Below are positions 50,969 through 58,486 of a stretch of DNA of 64,000 nucleotides, one piece after another. The notes under the pieces are model-generated. The model was not told where the DNA came from. It was given only the letters and a program-made list of their open reading frames with translations, and searched no databases. The first letter of the stretch is position 1. The number at the start of each line of letters is the position of its first letter. Both the position numbers and the translations under genes were made by a program. The stretch is from BOG-224 sp963783505 (lineage in GTDB: Bacteria; Acidobacteriota; Terriglobia; Bryobacterales; Bryobacteraceae). Where the stretch lies: the NCBI GenBank assembly GCA_963783505.1, contig CAWAOP010000049.1, positions 75,416 through 139,415 on the forward strand. The letters run 5' to 3'.

Positions 50969-51417
50969 ACGGCAGCCTCTTCGAGGGCCAACTCGTACCG
51001 GTGCGAATACTCCGCGCGTGGTGAGATGGCCTGCACCGCCTTCCAGGTGTGGATGTTTACCACGATGGGAGCGCGCAGATTCGCCGAAGCGCCGCTCTCC
51101 CGCACCGAGAGCACCGCCAGGCACCACACGTCCGATCCGACCGCCGGCCGCCGCGACCGGGGCAGCCCAACCAATTCCAGATCCTCGGCGTCCATTTCCA
51201 GCTCGTAGCCCGGGCACACGCTCCGGATCGGCGCCGTCGGGAAGCAGACTGCCGGGTCCTCAAGGCTCTGCAGGTAGATCAACGGATCCGTATGCGGAAT
51301 CCGCACCGCCGCGAACCGCCTCAACTGCTCGAATCCAGGCAGGCCCCGAGGGAACTCAATCAGGGAATCCCGTTCGACGCTGATGGTCCCCAAGGACCGC
51401 GTTTTGTAAGCTGGCAT
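50959..51417 (-). CDS. fliW: Flagellar assembly factor FliW
   Basis: Binds flagellin or CsrA; free flagellin frees CsrA, which then represses fliC. The 152-residue protein starts MPAYKTRSLGTISVERDSLI with the FliW family motifs FPRGLPGFEQLRRFA, SLEDPAVCFP and VNIHTWKAVQ. It is the first gene of the operon fliW-csrA-fliC, under a sigma-28-type promoter. Its last codons overlap csrA. It uses ATG 51417 with GGAG upstream. Confidence 0.93.
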   Translation of the reverse strand: MPAYKTRSLGTISVERDSLIEFPRGLPGFEQLRRFAAVRIPHTDPLIYLQSLEDPAVCFPTAPIRSVCPGYELEMDAEDLELVGLPRSRRPAVGSDVWCLAVLSVRESGASANLRAPIVVNIHTWKAVQAISPRAEYSHRYELALEEAAVCS

Positions 51418-51436
51418 GACGATCTACTCCGACCAG

Positions 51437-51463
51437 CTATCGGCGGATTGGGGGAAAACTTTA
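51437..51463 (-). promoter_or_regulatory. Sigma-28 (FliA) promoter TAAAGTTT-N11-GCCGATAG
   Basis: On the minus strand TAAAGTTT (51463-51456), an 11-base spacer and GCCGATAG (51444-51437) match the enteric sigma-28 consensus TAAAGTTT-N11-GCCGATAA at 15 of 16 positions. It ends about 20 bases before the fliW ATG, so the leader is short. No fliA gene is in this window. Confidence 0.9.
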
Positions 51464-51622
51464 GAGAAGAAGAAGGGAGACAGGAGTCAGGAGTCAGAAG
51501 CAGCGAGCGGAATACGGAAGTCCAGAATGAAATCTCCGTCCGTCGCGGGAAAGGCGAGACGCCAGTAACAGCGAGCCCAGCCCTGAGGGCTGACCGCTGA
51601 AAGCCGATAGCGGACGGCTCTC

Positions 51623-52123
51623 TCAGTTCGTCCGGTAATTGGTGAACTGCATGTCGATGCCGAAATCGGAGTCGCGCAGCAGCTTGATGACCTGTTGCAG
51701 AACGTCGCGGTCGCGGCCCGCCACGCGCACAAAATCGCCCTGGATGGAAGCTTGCACTTTGAGCTTCGAGTCCTTGATCTTCTTGACGATCTCACGCGCC
51801 TTCTCGATCGGTATGCCTTGCTGGAGGGAAACCTCCTGGCGCACCGTCGAACCGGCCGCGGGCGTAACCGTCCCAAAGGTCAACGCCTTCAGCGGAACCT
51901 GGCGCTTAATGAGCTTGGTCTCAAGAACGTCCACCACGGCCTTGAGCTTGAACTCGTCCTTGCTGGCCAGAAGAATCTTGTTCTCTTTCTCATCCAGCTC
52001 GATGGTCGAGTGCGAGTCTTTCAGGTCGTACCTCTGGTGGATTTCTTTCAGGGCCTGCTGAATGGCATTTCCCGCTTCGGGCAATTCCACTTTCGAGACT
52101 ACGTCAAAGCTGTTATCGGGCAT
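51623..52123 (-). CDS. yajQ: YajQ family cyclic-di-GMP-binding protein
   Basis: The 166-residue protein starts MPDNSFDVVSKVELPEAGNA and carries two ferredoxin-like halves with FTNYRTN at the end, the pattern of YajQ. Some members bind cyclic di-GMP and act in virulence or phage transcription; the role here is unknown. It starts 4 bases behind the stop of the response regulator gene, so the two form one operon. 51418-51622, upstream of fliW's start, shows only repeated 'gacaggagtcaggagtcag' sequence. Confidence 0.93.
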   Translation of the reverse strand: MPDNSFDVVSKVELPEAGNAIQQALKEIHQRYDLKDSHSTIELDEKENKILLASKDEFKLKAVVDVLETKLIKRQVPLKALTFGTVTPAAGSTVRQEVSLQQGIPIEKAREIVKKIKDSKLKVQASIQGDFVRVAGRDRDVLQQVIKLLRDSDFGIDMQFTNYRTN

Positions 52124-52126
52124 GTG

Positions 52127-52906
52127 TTATTCTTCCTTGCCGTGTGAACCGGGACCCGCGCCGTGCCCTTCCGGTTCCTCGGCGTCGAGGCTTAACCCCA
52201 GTATGGACCCGGTCCGCTTGCCGAAGGAGGGTTTAAATCGCGGACGCTTTTCTTCAGCGGCTATCTCCGGGGCCGCGGCAGGCGGTGGCGTTGGAGCCGG
52301 AGTTTGAGCCTTGGGATATTCCTGCGGCGGGGCGCTCGGGGTCGCCGGCTGCCGCTTCCGTAGCGCTTCGATCACTCGCGACGAGAGCTCTTCCGCCAAG
52401 GACTCCATGGCTGCGTCCAGGGCGACCGTGACTGCCGCGCGCACCTCCGCCGCATCAATCACCGCCACGAATGGGGCCGAGCTCGGCGGCCTGCCCGCGG
52501 CGGACACGGCGCCCGGCCGGCTCTCCGCGCGGTCGGCGGCGGCCGCGGCCGCCAGCGGCTGGACCGCGGCGATCAGCGCGCTGGCCTCGAACGGCTTTTT
52601 CAATTCGCCGTCCGCGCCGGCTCGCTGGTATCTCTCGCCGTCAATCTGTTCCACGGACCCGCAGGTGAGGATCACGCGCGCGTGGCGGTGCCTCGGGTTC
52701 ATCTTCAGGTACTGGCAGATTTCATATCCCGTGCGGACAGGCATTTCCGCGTCGGCGATGACAACATCCGGATCTACGTCTTCCAGGCGAATCAGAGCCG
52801 ACTCGGCGTTGCCGAGGGCGACGACTTCATGACCTTCCTCACTCAGTATCCGCTCACCCATGCGGAGCGCATGCGGATTATCGTCCACCAGCAGGATGCG
52901 GCTCAT
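52127..52906 (-). CDS. Response regulator with receiver domain and long disordered tail
   Basis: Residues 1-125 form a receiver domain: acidic pocket LLVDDN (D8/D9), phosphorylation Asp in VVIADAEMP (about 52), the Thr in ILTCGS and the Lys in ELKKPF. The C-terminal 130 residues are Ala/Pro-rich, with one helical block (DAAEVRAAVTVALDAAMESLAEELSSRVIEALRKRQ split around residue 180) and no output DNA-binding domain. Its ATG overlaps the stop of the bamD-like gene (ATGA). It could act by protein contacts with neighbours. Confidence 0.85.
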   Translation of the reverse strand: MSRILLVDDNPHALRMGERILSEEGHEVVALGNAESALIRLEDVDPDVVIADAEMPVRTGYEICQYLKMNPRHRHARVILTCGSVEQIDGERYQRAGADGELKKPFEASALIAAVQPLAAAAAADRAESRPGAVSAAGRPPSSAPFVAVIDAAEVRAAVTVALDAAMESLAEELSSRVIEALRKRQPATPSAPPQEYPKAQTPAPTPPPAAAPEIAAEEKRPRFKPSFGKRTGSILGLSLDAEEPEGHGAGPGSHGKEE

Positions 52907-54273
52907 GGCTGCTGGGGCGGCGGGGCGGTGGAAGGAGCCGTTGGCTGGCCGGTGGGCGCCGAAGACGTCGTGGGGGTAGTCGCAGGCTGGGGTTGCTTGG
53001 TAGCCTTAGGCTTCGCCGCGGGCTTGGGCGGTTTCGGCGGCTTGGGAGCCTTCGCCGGTTTGGCTTGCTTCTGATTGTTCTGCCGGTTCGGAGTGATGTT
53101 CTTATTCGACGGCGACGCGCTCGGCGCACCGCTGGCCGCCGCGCCCGGCGCGGCCGTCCCCGCCGCGGCCGTCCCGCCGGGGCTGGGCTTGCGGCGCCGC
53201 CCGGCGGCGTAGCCCCGGCGTCAGGCGCGGAGCCCGGAGCAACCGTTGCGCTAGGCGCCGAAACCGTGACCTCGCCCGTGGCAGCCGCCGCGGGAGCCAT
53301 CGGTCTGACGCTGATCGGCGTCGTAGGCTGGAACGCCTGCATCGACGGCGCGCCCGATTTAGCCGCCATCGCCAGGTTCGGGTGGCCGCTAAAGCCTCCC
53401 CAGAAGGCGCTCCACAAGCTGATGCGGCCCCGGTTCTGCATCTCGTATTTCATGCGCGCTTCGGCTTCCGGGTCCGCATCGGGAACCGGCGCGTGCAATT
53501 CCTCGAGCCTGGCCTTGGCCGGTCCGACGTGTGCGCTCAGAGGGTACTCGCTGAACCAGTTTGCTCAACGCGTCGATCTGCTGCTTTTCGGTCCGGTCGC
53601 CCAGATGATTCCAGGATTGATAGGAAAGCCAGGCCGCGTCGTCGGCTTGGCTGAAAAGCGGGTACTGCTCGGGGATGGCGGTCAGGCGATTCGCCGCGGC
53701 GACCCAATTCCCCTTCGTCATGTAAAACTTGCCGACCATCGCTTCGGCCTGGGCCCGGTTCTCCTGAATATTGCGCAGCAACTGCTCGGCTTCCGGCGCA
53801 AATTTGCTGTTCGGATATTGGGTGAGAACGGCGCGGCACTCTTCTTCCGCGCGAACCGCGTGCACCGGGTCGCGGTCGGCCTTGTCCATCTGATCGTAGT
53901 GAATCCGGCAGATACGGTCCTGCGCCTCGGCGGCTTCTTCCATCGTGGGATAAAACAGGATGAAGTCTTTGTACTCGATTTCCGCCTCCGCCAGGCCGTG
54001 GGAATCGCCTTCGCGGTAAAAGCTGTCGGCCACCGCCAGCTTGGCCTTGGCCAGAAACTCGCTCGTGTCGTAGGTATTGATCAGAGTGTTCAACAGCAGC
54101 CGCGCGGATTCGAAGTGATTGTGCTCGAGCTGATCGATGGCCCTGTCGAACAGAATCTTGTCCGGCTGTTCGGTAGCCTTGGCGATGGGGTTCTCGTACT
54201 TCTTGTGGCACGAACTGAGCAGCAGCGCCGCCGCGGCCGCCGCCAATACGATTCTAGTTGCACGCTGCGCCAT
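52903..54273 (-). CDS. bamD: BamD-like outer membrane assembly lipoprotein, frame interrupted twice
   Basis: The reconstructed protein starts with a lipoprotein signal (MAQRATRIVLAAAAAALLLSSC) and five tetratricopeptide repeats of BamD type (AIDQLEHNHFESARLLLNTL, RLTAIPEQYPLFSQADDAAW). At 53547-53550 one extra base changes the frame from 'LSKLVQ' to YPLSAHVGPAKARLEEL and MKYEMQNRGRISLWSAFWGG; near 53178-53190 one missing base moves the end to the frame that ends NKNITPNRQN, a Lys/Pro/Ala-rich tail of about 80 residues, at TGA 52903. This extended tail is unusual for BamD. The end overlaps the response-regulator ATG, which supports the reconstruction. Confidence 0.75.
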
Positions 54274-54296
54274 AACTCTCCATCCCTCTCCGCGGA

Positions 54297-54971
54297 TCAG
54301 CACCGCACTGCCTCGGCGGTCTCCGCAATCTCCCGGAACTGGCGAACCTCTGCCTCCGGGTCGGGTGCGTGAAACACCGCCGACCCTGTGACGATCCAAT
54401 CACACCCGGCCCGTACAACCTCGGCAAGGTTGTCCCGGCGCACGCCGCCGTCTATCTCGACGGGCATGCTCAAGCGCTTTTCCTTCAACAACCTTCTCAG
54501 TTTCCGCGCCTTTTCGAGGACGTACGGGATGAGCGCCTGCCCGCCGAATCCAGGGTTCACGCTCATGAGCAGCACGTAATCGGCCATCTCCACCACGTCC
54601 TCAAGTACGGAAACCGGCGTCGCCGGGTTGAGAACGATCCCGGCCAGTGCCCCTGCCGCGCGTATCCTGTTTAACGTGGTTTCCAGGCTTCGGCACGCTT
54701 CGTAATGGACGGATACCGAGTTCGCGCCCGCTCGGACGAACTGCTCGGCGTACAATTCGGGGTTCTCGATCATCAAATGGGCGTCCAACTGAAGCCGCGT
54801 GGCCTTTCGCAGCGACTCGACTACCGGAATGCCGATGGTCAGGTTAGGCACGAAGTGGCCGTCCATCACGTCCAGGTGAATTCGGGAAGCTCCTCCGCGT
54901 TCGACCGCCGCCATTTCGTCGGCTAGGCGGGCAAAGTCCGCAGAGAGGATTGAGGGAACAATTTCAACCAT
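54297..54971 (-). CDS. rpe: Ribulose-phosphate 3-epimerase
   Basis: Interconverts ribulose 5-phosphate and xylulose 5-phosphate. The 224-residue TIM barrel has PSILSADFARLADEMA, HLDVMDGHFVPNLTIG (two metal ligands), DAHLMIENPE, SVNPGFGGQ and DGGVRRDNL. It overlaps the end of rsmB by 8 bases. The bamD gene follows after 23 bases on the same strand. It is a normal-length enzyme. Confidence 0.96.
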   Translation of the reverse strand: MVEIVPSILSADFARLADEMAAVERGGASRIHLDVMDGHFVPNLTIGIPVVESLRKATRLQLDAHLMIENPELYAEQFVRAGANSVSVHYEACRSLETTLNRIRAAGALAGIVLNPATPVSVLEDVVEMADYVLLMSVNPGFGGQALIPYVLEKARKLRRLLKEKRLSMPVEIDGGVRRDNLAEVVRAGCDWIVTGSAVFHAPDPEAEVRQFREIAETAEAVRC

Positions 54972-56052
54972 TTACGGGATGTCCCGATTTTATCACAGAG
55001 GCGAAAAAGCCATCCCCCGCGTCGCGGCCCGGCGCCCGGCGCATGGTTTCGAGAATCAGGCCCGCCGGGACGCCGGATACCACGTCCTCGTTCTCTTCGG
55101 GTTCCATAGAACAGGTCGAGTAGACCAGCAGGCCGCCCGGAGCCAGCGCTTCGAGCGCGTTCCCCAGAATCGCGGTTTGGCGGCGATGCAGATCCTGGAG
55201 GTCGCTTGGCTTGAGACGCCATTTGATTTCCGGGTTGCGGCCTAGCGTTCCCGTCCCGGAACACGGCGCGTCGACAAGGATGCGGTCGAACCGGCGGTTG
55301 AATGGAAGCGGCCGGGTCCCGTCCAGAACCACGAGATCGGCGTTCATCCCCTTCATTTGAGCGATGCGATGGTGGTGCAGATCGCAAGCAACCGCATGAA
55401 CGCCCGCTTCCAGGGCTTGAGCGGTTTTGTTTCCCGGGGCGGCGCAGAGGTCGAGAAACCGCTGGCCGGCTCCCAGGCGCAGCAACGGGACGATGGATTG
55501 CGAGCCGATGTCCTGGATCCGCGGGCCGGCCGTTCCCACGCGCACGTATTTCTCCGGCTCCACCAACGCGGCGCGCGCAATTCCCTCGGCGCTTTCCGCT
55601 CCGTACCGCGCTTCCCAACGGGCCAGAAGCCACTCGGGGCAAGACAATTCGATCTCCCTGCTGGGCCAAGCCACCGCTTCGCGCGTGACCTTTCGCAGGA
55701 CCGCGTTGACGAAGCCCGCGGCGTACCGCTTTCCGGCGCGCTTTACCAGCTCGACCGCTTCCGCTACGGCCGCGTGAGAGGGAACACGCTCCAGGTAGCG
55801 AAGCTGGTAGACGCCCATCCGCAAAGCGGCGCGCGCTTCCACGTCCAGTTTTGCTCGGCGTCCGGCGTAGTGATCGATCAGGAAATCCAGTTGGCCGCGA
55901 AAGCGAAGCACGCCGAACACGATGGCCGAAGCCAGGCCCGCGTCCCGCGAATCGAGGCTTTGGGTGCGCTCCAAAAGCAGGTCGGAAGCGTAGCCGCCGG
56001 ATTCCACCTTGCGGAGGATTTCGAACGCGGCGATGCGGGCGGGAGAGGGCAC
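54964..56052 (-). CDS. rsmB: 16S rRNA m5C967 methyltransferase RsmB
   Basis: Methylates C967 of 16S rRNA. The 362-residue protein has an N-terminal NusB-like domain (RIAAFEILRKVESGGYASDL, FRGQLDFLIDHYA) and a C-terminal methyltransferase with SAM motif LDLCAAPGNKT, the catalytic cysteine regions DAPCSGTGTLGRNPE and YSTCSMEPEEN. GTG 56052 starts the protein. Codons 1-98 have a near-identical second copy at 57648-57937. The order rsmB-rpe-bamD is compact. Confidence 0.94.
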   Translation of the reverse strand: MPSPARIAAFEILRKVESGGYASDLLLERTQSLDSRDAGLASAIVFGVLRFRGQLDFLIDHYAGRRAKLDVEARAALRMGVYQLRYLERVPSHAAVAEAVELVKRAGKRYAAGFVNAVLRKVTREAVAWPSREIELSCPEWLLARWEARYGAESAEGIARAALVEPEKYVRVGTAGPRIQDIGSQSIVPLLRLGAGQRFLDLCAAPGNKTAQALEAGVHAVACDLHHHRIAQMKGMNADLVVLDGTRPLPFNRRFDRILVDAPCSGTGTLGRNPEIKWRLKPSDLQDLHRRQTAILGNALEALAPGGLLVYSTCSMEPEENEDVVSGVPAGLILETMRRAPGRDAGDGFFASVIKSGHPVNG

Positions 56053-56255
56053 GGATAAAGATTGCCTTACTGGACAGCGGGCTTAATTCGGAACGAGATA
56101 GCGGGGGCCCGGCCGCGCTGCCTGTACTCTACATCAAAGCACGGTCCGCGTCTCTCGCGGGGCCCCAGTGATAGCATGATTTAATGTGCGCGGGGCTCGA
56201 TGCGGCTATTGGGAGGCTGGCGCGGGCCGAGTAGAACTCGGGGGAAAAACAAGAG

Positions 56256-57486
56256 ATGCACATACGCTTGATCCTCATACTCTTATTTTGCAGTTCTTGG
56301 GCCGGAGCAGGCGATGGCGATAACGCCACGCTGCGGTCCGCGTTTGAAGCGCATCGCTGGTTCGATCTTCGCGACGCCGTCCGCGCGGCTGCGGCGCCGG
56401 CTCTTTACCGAGGGGCCGTTGCCGCCGCGTTCAACGACCTCGGCCATGCCGAAAGGGAGCTTCAGGGGGTTGCTCCGCTCCGGCGGCAGCCGCGACGATT
56501 GGTACGCCGCACACGAGTTGCTTTCCAATCTGTACGCGCGTAACGGCTACTGCCGGAAGGCCGCCGGGGAAATAAAGGCGAAATGGGCCGCCAGACCGGG
56601 GAGTGCGGCGCCGGAGAGCGAACGGACCCTGGAGTTCTTGCTGGAAAAGTTGCCCGATATGGCGGTAGTGTCGCGAGGCGCCGCGACGGACCGGTACACT
56701 ACCGAGGGCGGCGACGTGTTCGCCCCGGTGACGATAAATGGGCATTCCGCGAGCTTCACCCTGGACACGGATTCCAACATGTCCGTCATCAGCGCATTGG
56801 AGGCCAAGCGTCTGGGCATGACGATCCAGACAACGGAGGTTCCGTTCACTGGAGTCACCGGTTCGTCCGCCGCGGGAGCCCGAATGGCGCTGGCCAACCG
56901 GCTCGTGGTTGGAAAAACGGAAATTCGAAATGTGCCCTTCATGGTCCTCGGCGACGATCGGGAGCCGTTCTCCGAGTATCCGCTTGGAGAGCGGGGCATA
57001 CTCGGTGTGCCTGTGATGCTGGCGGTACGGACATTCCGGTGGAATCGCAATCGCGAATTGAGCACCGGCTTTTCGGCGGGTAAGACGGACACTCAATCCG
57101 CTAATCTCTGCTTCGACGGAACCGAACCGCTGGTGCGGCTGGACGTGCAAACGCACGCTCTTCAGTTCGTGCTGGACACGGGGAGCGAGCTTTCGGAGAT
57201 GTGGCCGAAATTCGCGGCGCAATTCCAGTCGATGCTTCGCGATGGGAAGAAGTCTACCCAGGAGCTGACTGGTTTCACGGGCTCCTCGGATGTGGAGGCG
57301 TTAGTCGCGCCCGTGCTGCAATTCAAGCTGGGCGATTTTCCAATGGAGCTGCACGACGCGCCCGTATTGTTAAAGCCTACCGGGACGGCTAGCCAGAGGC
57401 ATTACGGCAGGGTTGGAATCGACCTTCTGAACCAGGCCAGCGAGGTGACCCTGAACCTGAAGGGATTGACCATCCGGTTGAAGTGA
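56256..57486 (+). CDS. Secreted retropepsin-like aspartic protease, frame interrupted by +1
   Basis: The first frame from ATG 56256 gives a signal peptide (MHIRLILILLFCSSWAGAG) and helices ending AERELQG; after one extra G in a run of five (56465-56469) the next frame continues LLRSGGSRDDWYAAHELLSN, then two retropepsin-type halves: ASFTLDTDSNMSVISALEAK, where DTGA has become DTDS, and ALQFVLDTGSELSEMWPK with an intact DTGS. LVVGKTEIRNVPFMV and GRVGIDLLNQASEVTLNL close each half. This fits the acidobacterial aspartyl-protease family. The altered first motif suggests the enzyme may have lost activity or that only one Asp works. Confidence 0.75.
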
Positions 57487-57582
57487 ATCTCAGGGAGCGC
57501 CGCAGGCGGACGTCACGTTTCAGGCGAACGATAAAGCGGAGCGGCCCCGAGAGCAGTAGTGCCCCGGCGCCGCCGCCCCCAC

Positions 57583-57660
57583 TATAATCGAAGCAGTGGA
57601 CCTGGAAAAATCCCTCTTACGAAAAGTCGGCGAGGCCATCAGCCGTATCCGCTACGGCCG
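57583..57660 (+). pseudogene. 5' fragment of a YezD-like (DUF2292) gene with its promoter
   Basis: TATAAT (57583-57588) is followed 8 bases later by a GTG (57596) that opens MDLEKSLLRKVGEAISRIRY, which resembles the start of DUF2292 proteins (IxxIRYGSV...). After G-R the sequence turns into antisense rsmB DNA, so the 3' half of the small gene has been replaced. The frame then continues without stop but is not meaningful. Confidence 0.6.
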
Positions 57661-57961
57661 CGTGAGAGGGAACACGCTCCAGGTAGCGAAGCTGGTAGAC
57701 GCCCATCCGCAAAGCGGCGCGCGCTTCCGAGTCCAGTTTTGCCCGGCGTCCGGCGTAGTGATCGATCAGGAAATCCAGTTGGCCGCGAAAGCGAAGCACG
57801 CCGAACACAATGGCCGACGCCAGGCCCGCGTCCCGCGAATCGAGGCTTTGGGTACGCTCCAAAAGCAGGTCGGAAGCGTAGCCGCCGGATTCCACCTTGC
57901 GGAGGATTTCGAACGCGACGATGCGGGCGGGGGAGGGTGCGGATGGAGAAAGCGACGGCAT
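57617..57961 (-). pseudogene. Duplicated N-terminal fragment of RsmB
   Basis: This frame (ATG 57961) encodes MPSLSPSAPSPARIVAFEIL... and is nearly identical to the first 98 codons of rsmB at 54964-56052, then ends ADTADGLADFS. Only the NusB-like part is present; the catalytic domain is missing, so it cannot methylate rRNA. The copies differ at a few positions only, so the duplication is recent or kept alike by gene conversion. The start overlaps the RelE stop as TGATG. Confidence 0.8.
57648..57937. repeat. Direct repeat of rsmB 5' segment (copy of 55761-56050)
   Basis: About 290 bases are near-identical to 55761-56050, in the same orientation, 1.9 kb away. The left junction shares 'tccgctacggccgcgtgag' (57649 and 55757). 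Differences are scattered single bases. The aspartic-protease gene lies between copies and could be deleted or amplified by recombination. Confidence 0.88.
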
Positions 57962-58218
57962 CAATATGTGGTGGATGTGCGCCGCAGCACCGCTGTCTCG
58001 ACGACGCTCATCTGCCCGTATTCCACGTCAAACAGAATACGGTAGCTGCCAACTCGGCGCCTCCACGCGGCCGGCTGCGCCGTGAGGCGCGCAAGGTCTC
58101 CGCTGAACGGGTCTCGTTGCATTTCGAGTAGGGCGCCGCTAACGCGCGCGCGGTCTTTTGCGGGCAACCTTCGCAACTGTTTGCGCGCGGGACCGGTCAC
58201 GAACAGTTTCCAATTCAT
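57961..58218 (-). CDS. RelE-family toxin
   Basis: The 85-residue protein MNWKLFVTGPARKQLRRLPA... has the RelE/ParE fold pattern: KLFVTGPARKQLRRLPAKDR, LTAQPAAWRRRVGSYRILFD and a basic C-terminus. It cleaves mRNA at the ribosome or acts on gyrase if ParE-like; the R-x-x-x-YR-x-x-F region fits RelE. It overlaps the antitoxin gene by 80 bases. The stop overlaps the rsmB fragment start. Confidence 0.85.
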   Translation of the reverse strand: MNWKLFVTGPARKQLRRLPAKDRARVSGALLEMQRDPFSGDLARLTAQPAAWRRRVGSYRILFDVEYGQMSVVETAVLRRTSTTY

Positions 58219-58453
58219 CCAGTACCTGGCTTAGGGGAACAACTTCGCCGCGGCGAAACGCGGTGCGGCCCCGCCGGATGGCCGCCACTTCCGTCGCGGA
58301 GGGGGCGACCGCGCGATAGCGGCCTTCAAAGTACGACCGCAGCGCTTCACGGACCAGTTCGGAGCGAGTCCGGCTCTCCATCCGCCGCACCGCTTCGAAC
58401 TGTTTCACCATCTCGGGCGGCAGCGAGACGGTCATCGTCCTCGTAGTTCGCAT
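58139..58453 (-). CDS. Ribbon-helix-helix antitoxin of a RelBE/ParDE-like pair
   Basis: The 104-residue protein begins MRTTRTMTVSLPPEMVKQFE and RTRSELVREALRSYFEGRY, the CopG/RHH unit, and ends in a basic, toxin-binding tail (VRDRSRAQTVAKVARKRPRA). The 80-base overlap with the toxin gene in another frame is large and means that the tail and the toxin N-terminus are encoded by the same DNA. AGTGTTA..TACCACT at 58465-58486 is a possible operator. Confidence 0.83.
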   Translation of the reverse strand: MRTTRTMTVSLPPEMVKQFEAVRRMESRTRSELVREALRSYFEGRYRAVAPSATEVAAIRRGRTAFRRGEVVPLSQVLDELETVRDRSRAQTVAKVARKRPRAR

Positions 58454-58464
58454 GGATAATACCT

Positions 58465-58486
58465 AGTGTTACTTGATATTACCACT
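58465..58486 (-). promoter_or_regulatory. Possible antitoxin operator AGTGTTA...TACCACT
   Basis: An inverted repeat with 6 of 7 arm positions matching stands 12 bases upstream of the antitoxin ATG and also overlaps the last codons of the giant surface protein gene. The AT-rich core 'ttacttgatatta' could include the -10. Confidence 0.4.

Noticed and set aside
48611..51208. An 865-codon open frame on the plus strand
   Set aside because: It is antisense to fliC and csrA. The Gly/Arg/Val-rich composition is an artefact of the repetitive flagellin coding sequence.
57596..58045. A 149-residue plus-strand frame beginning like a YezD protein
   Set aside because: Only the first ~21 codons are gene-like; the rest is antisense to the duplicated rsmB fragment, so I list the start as a gene fragment only.
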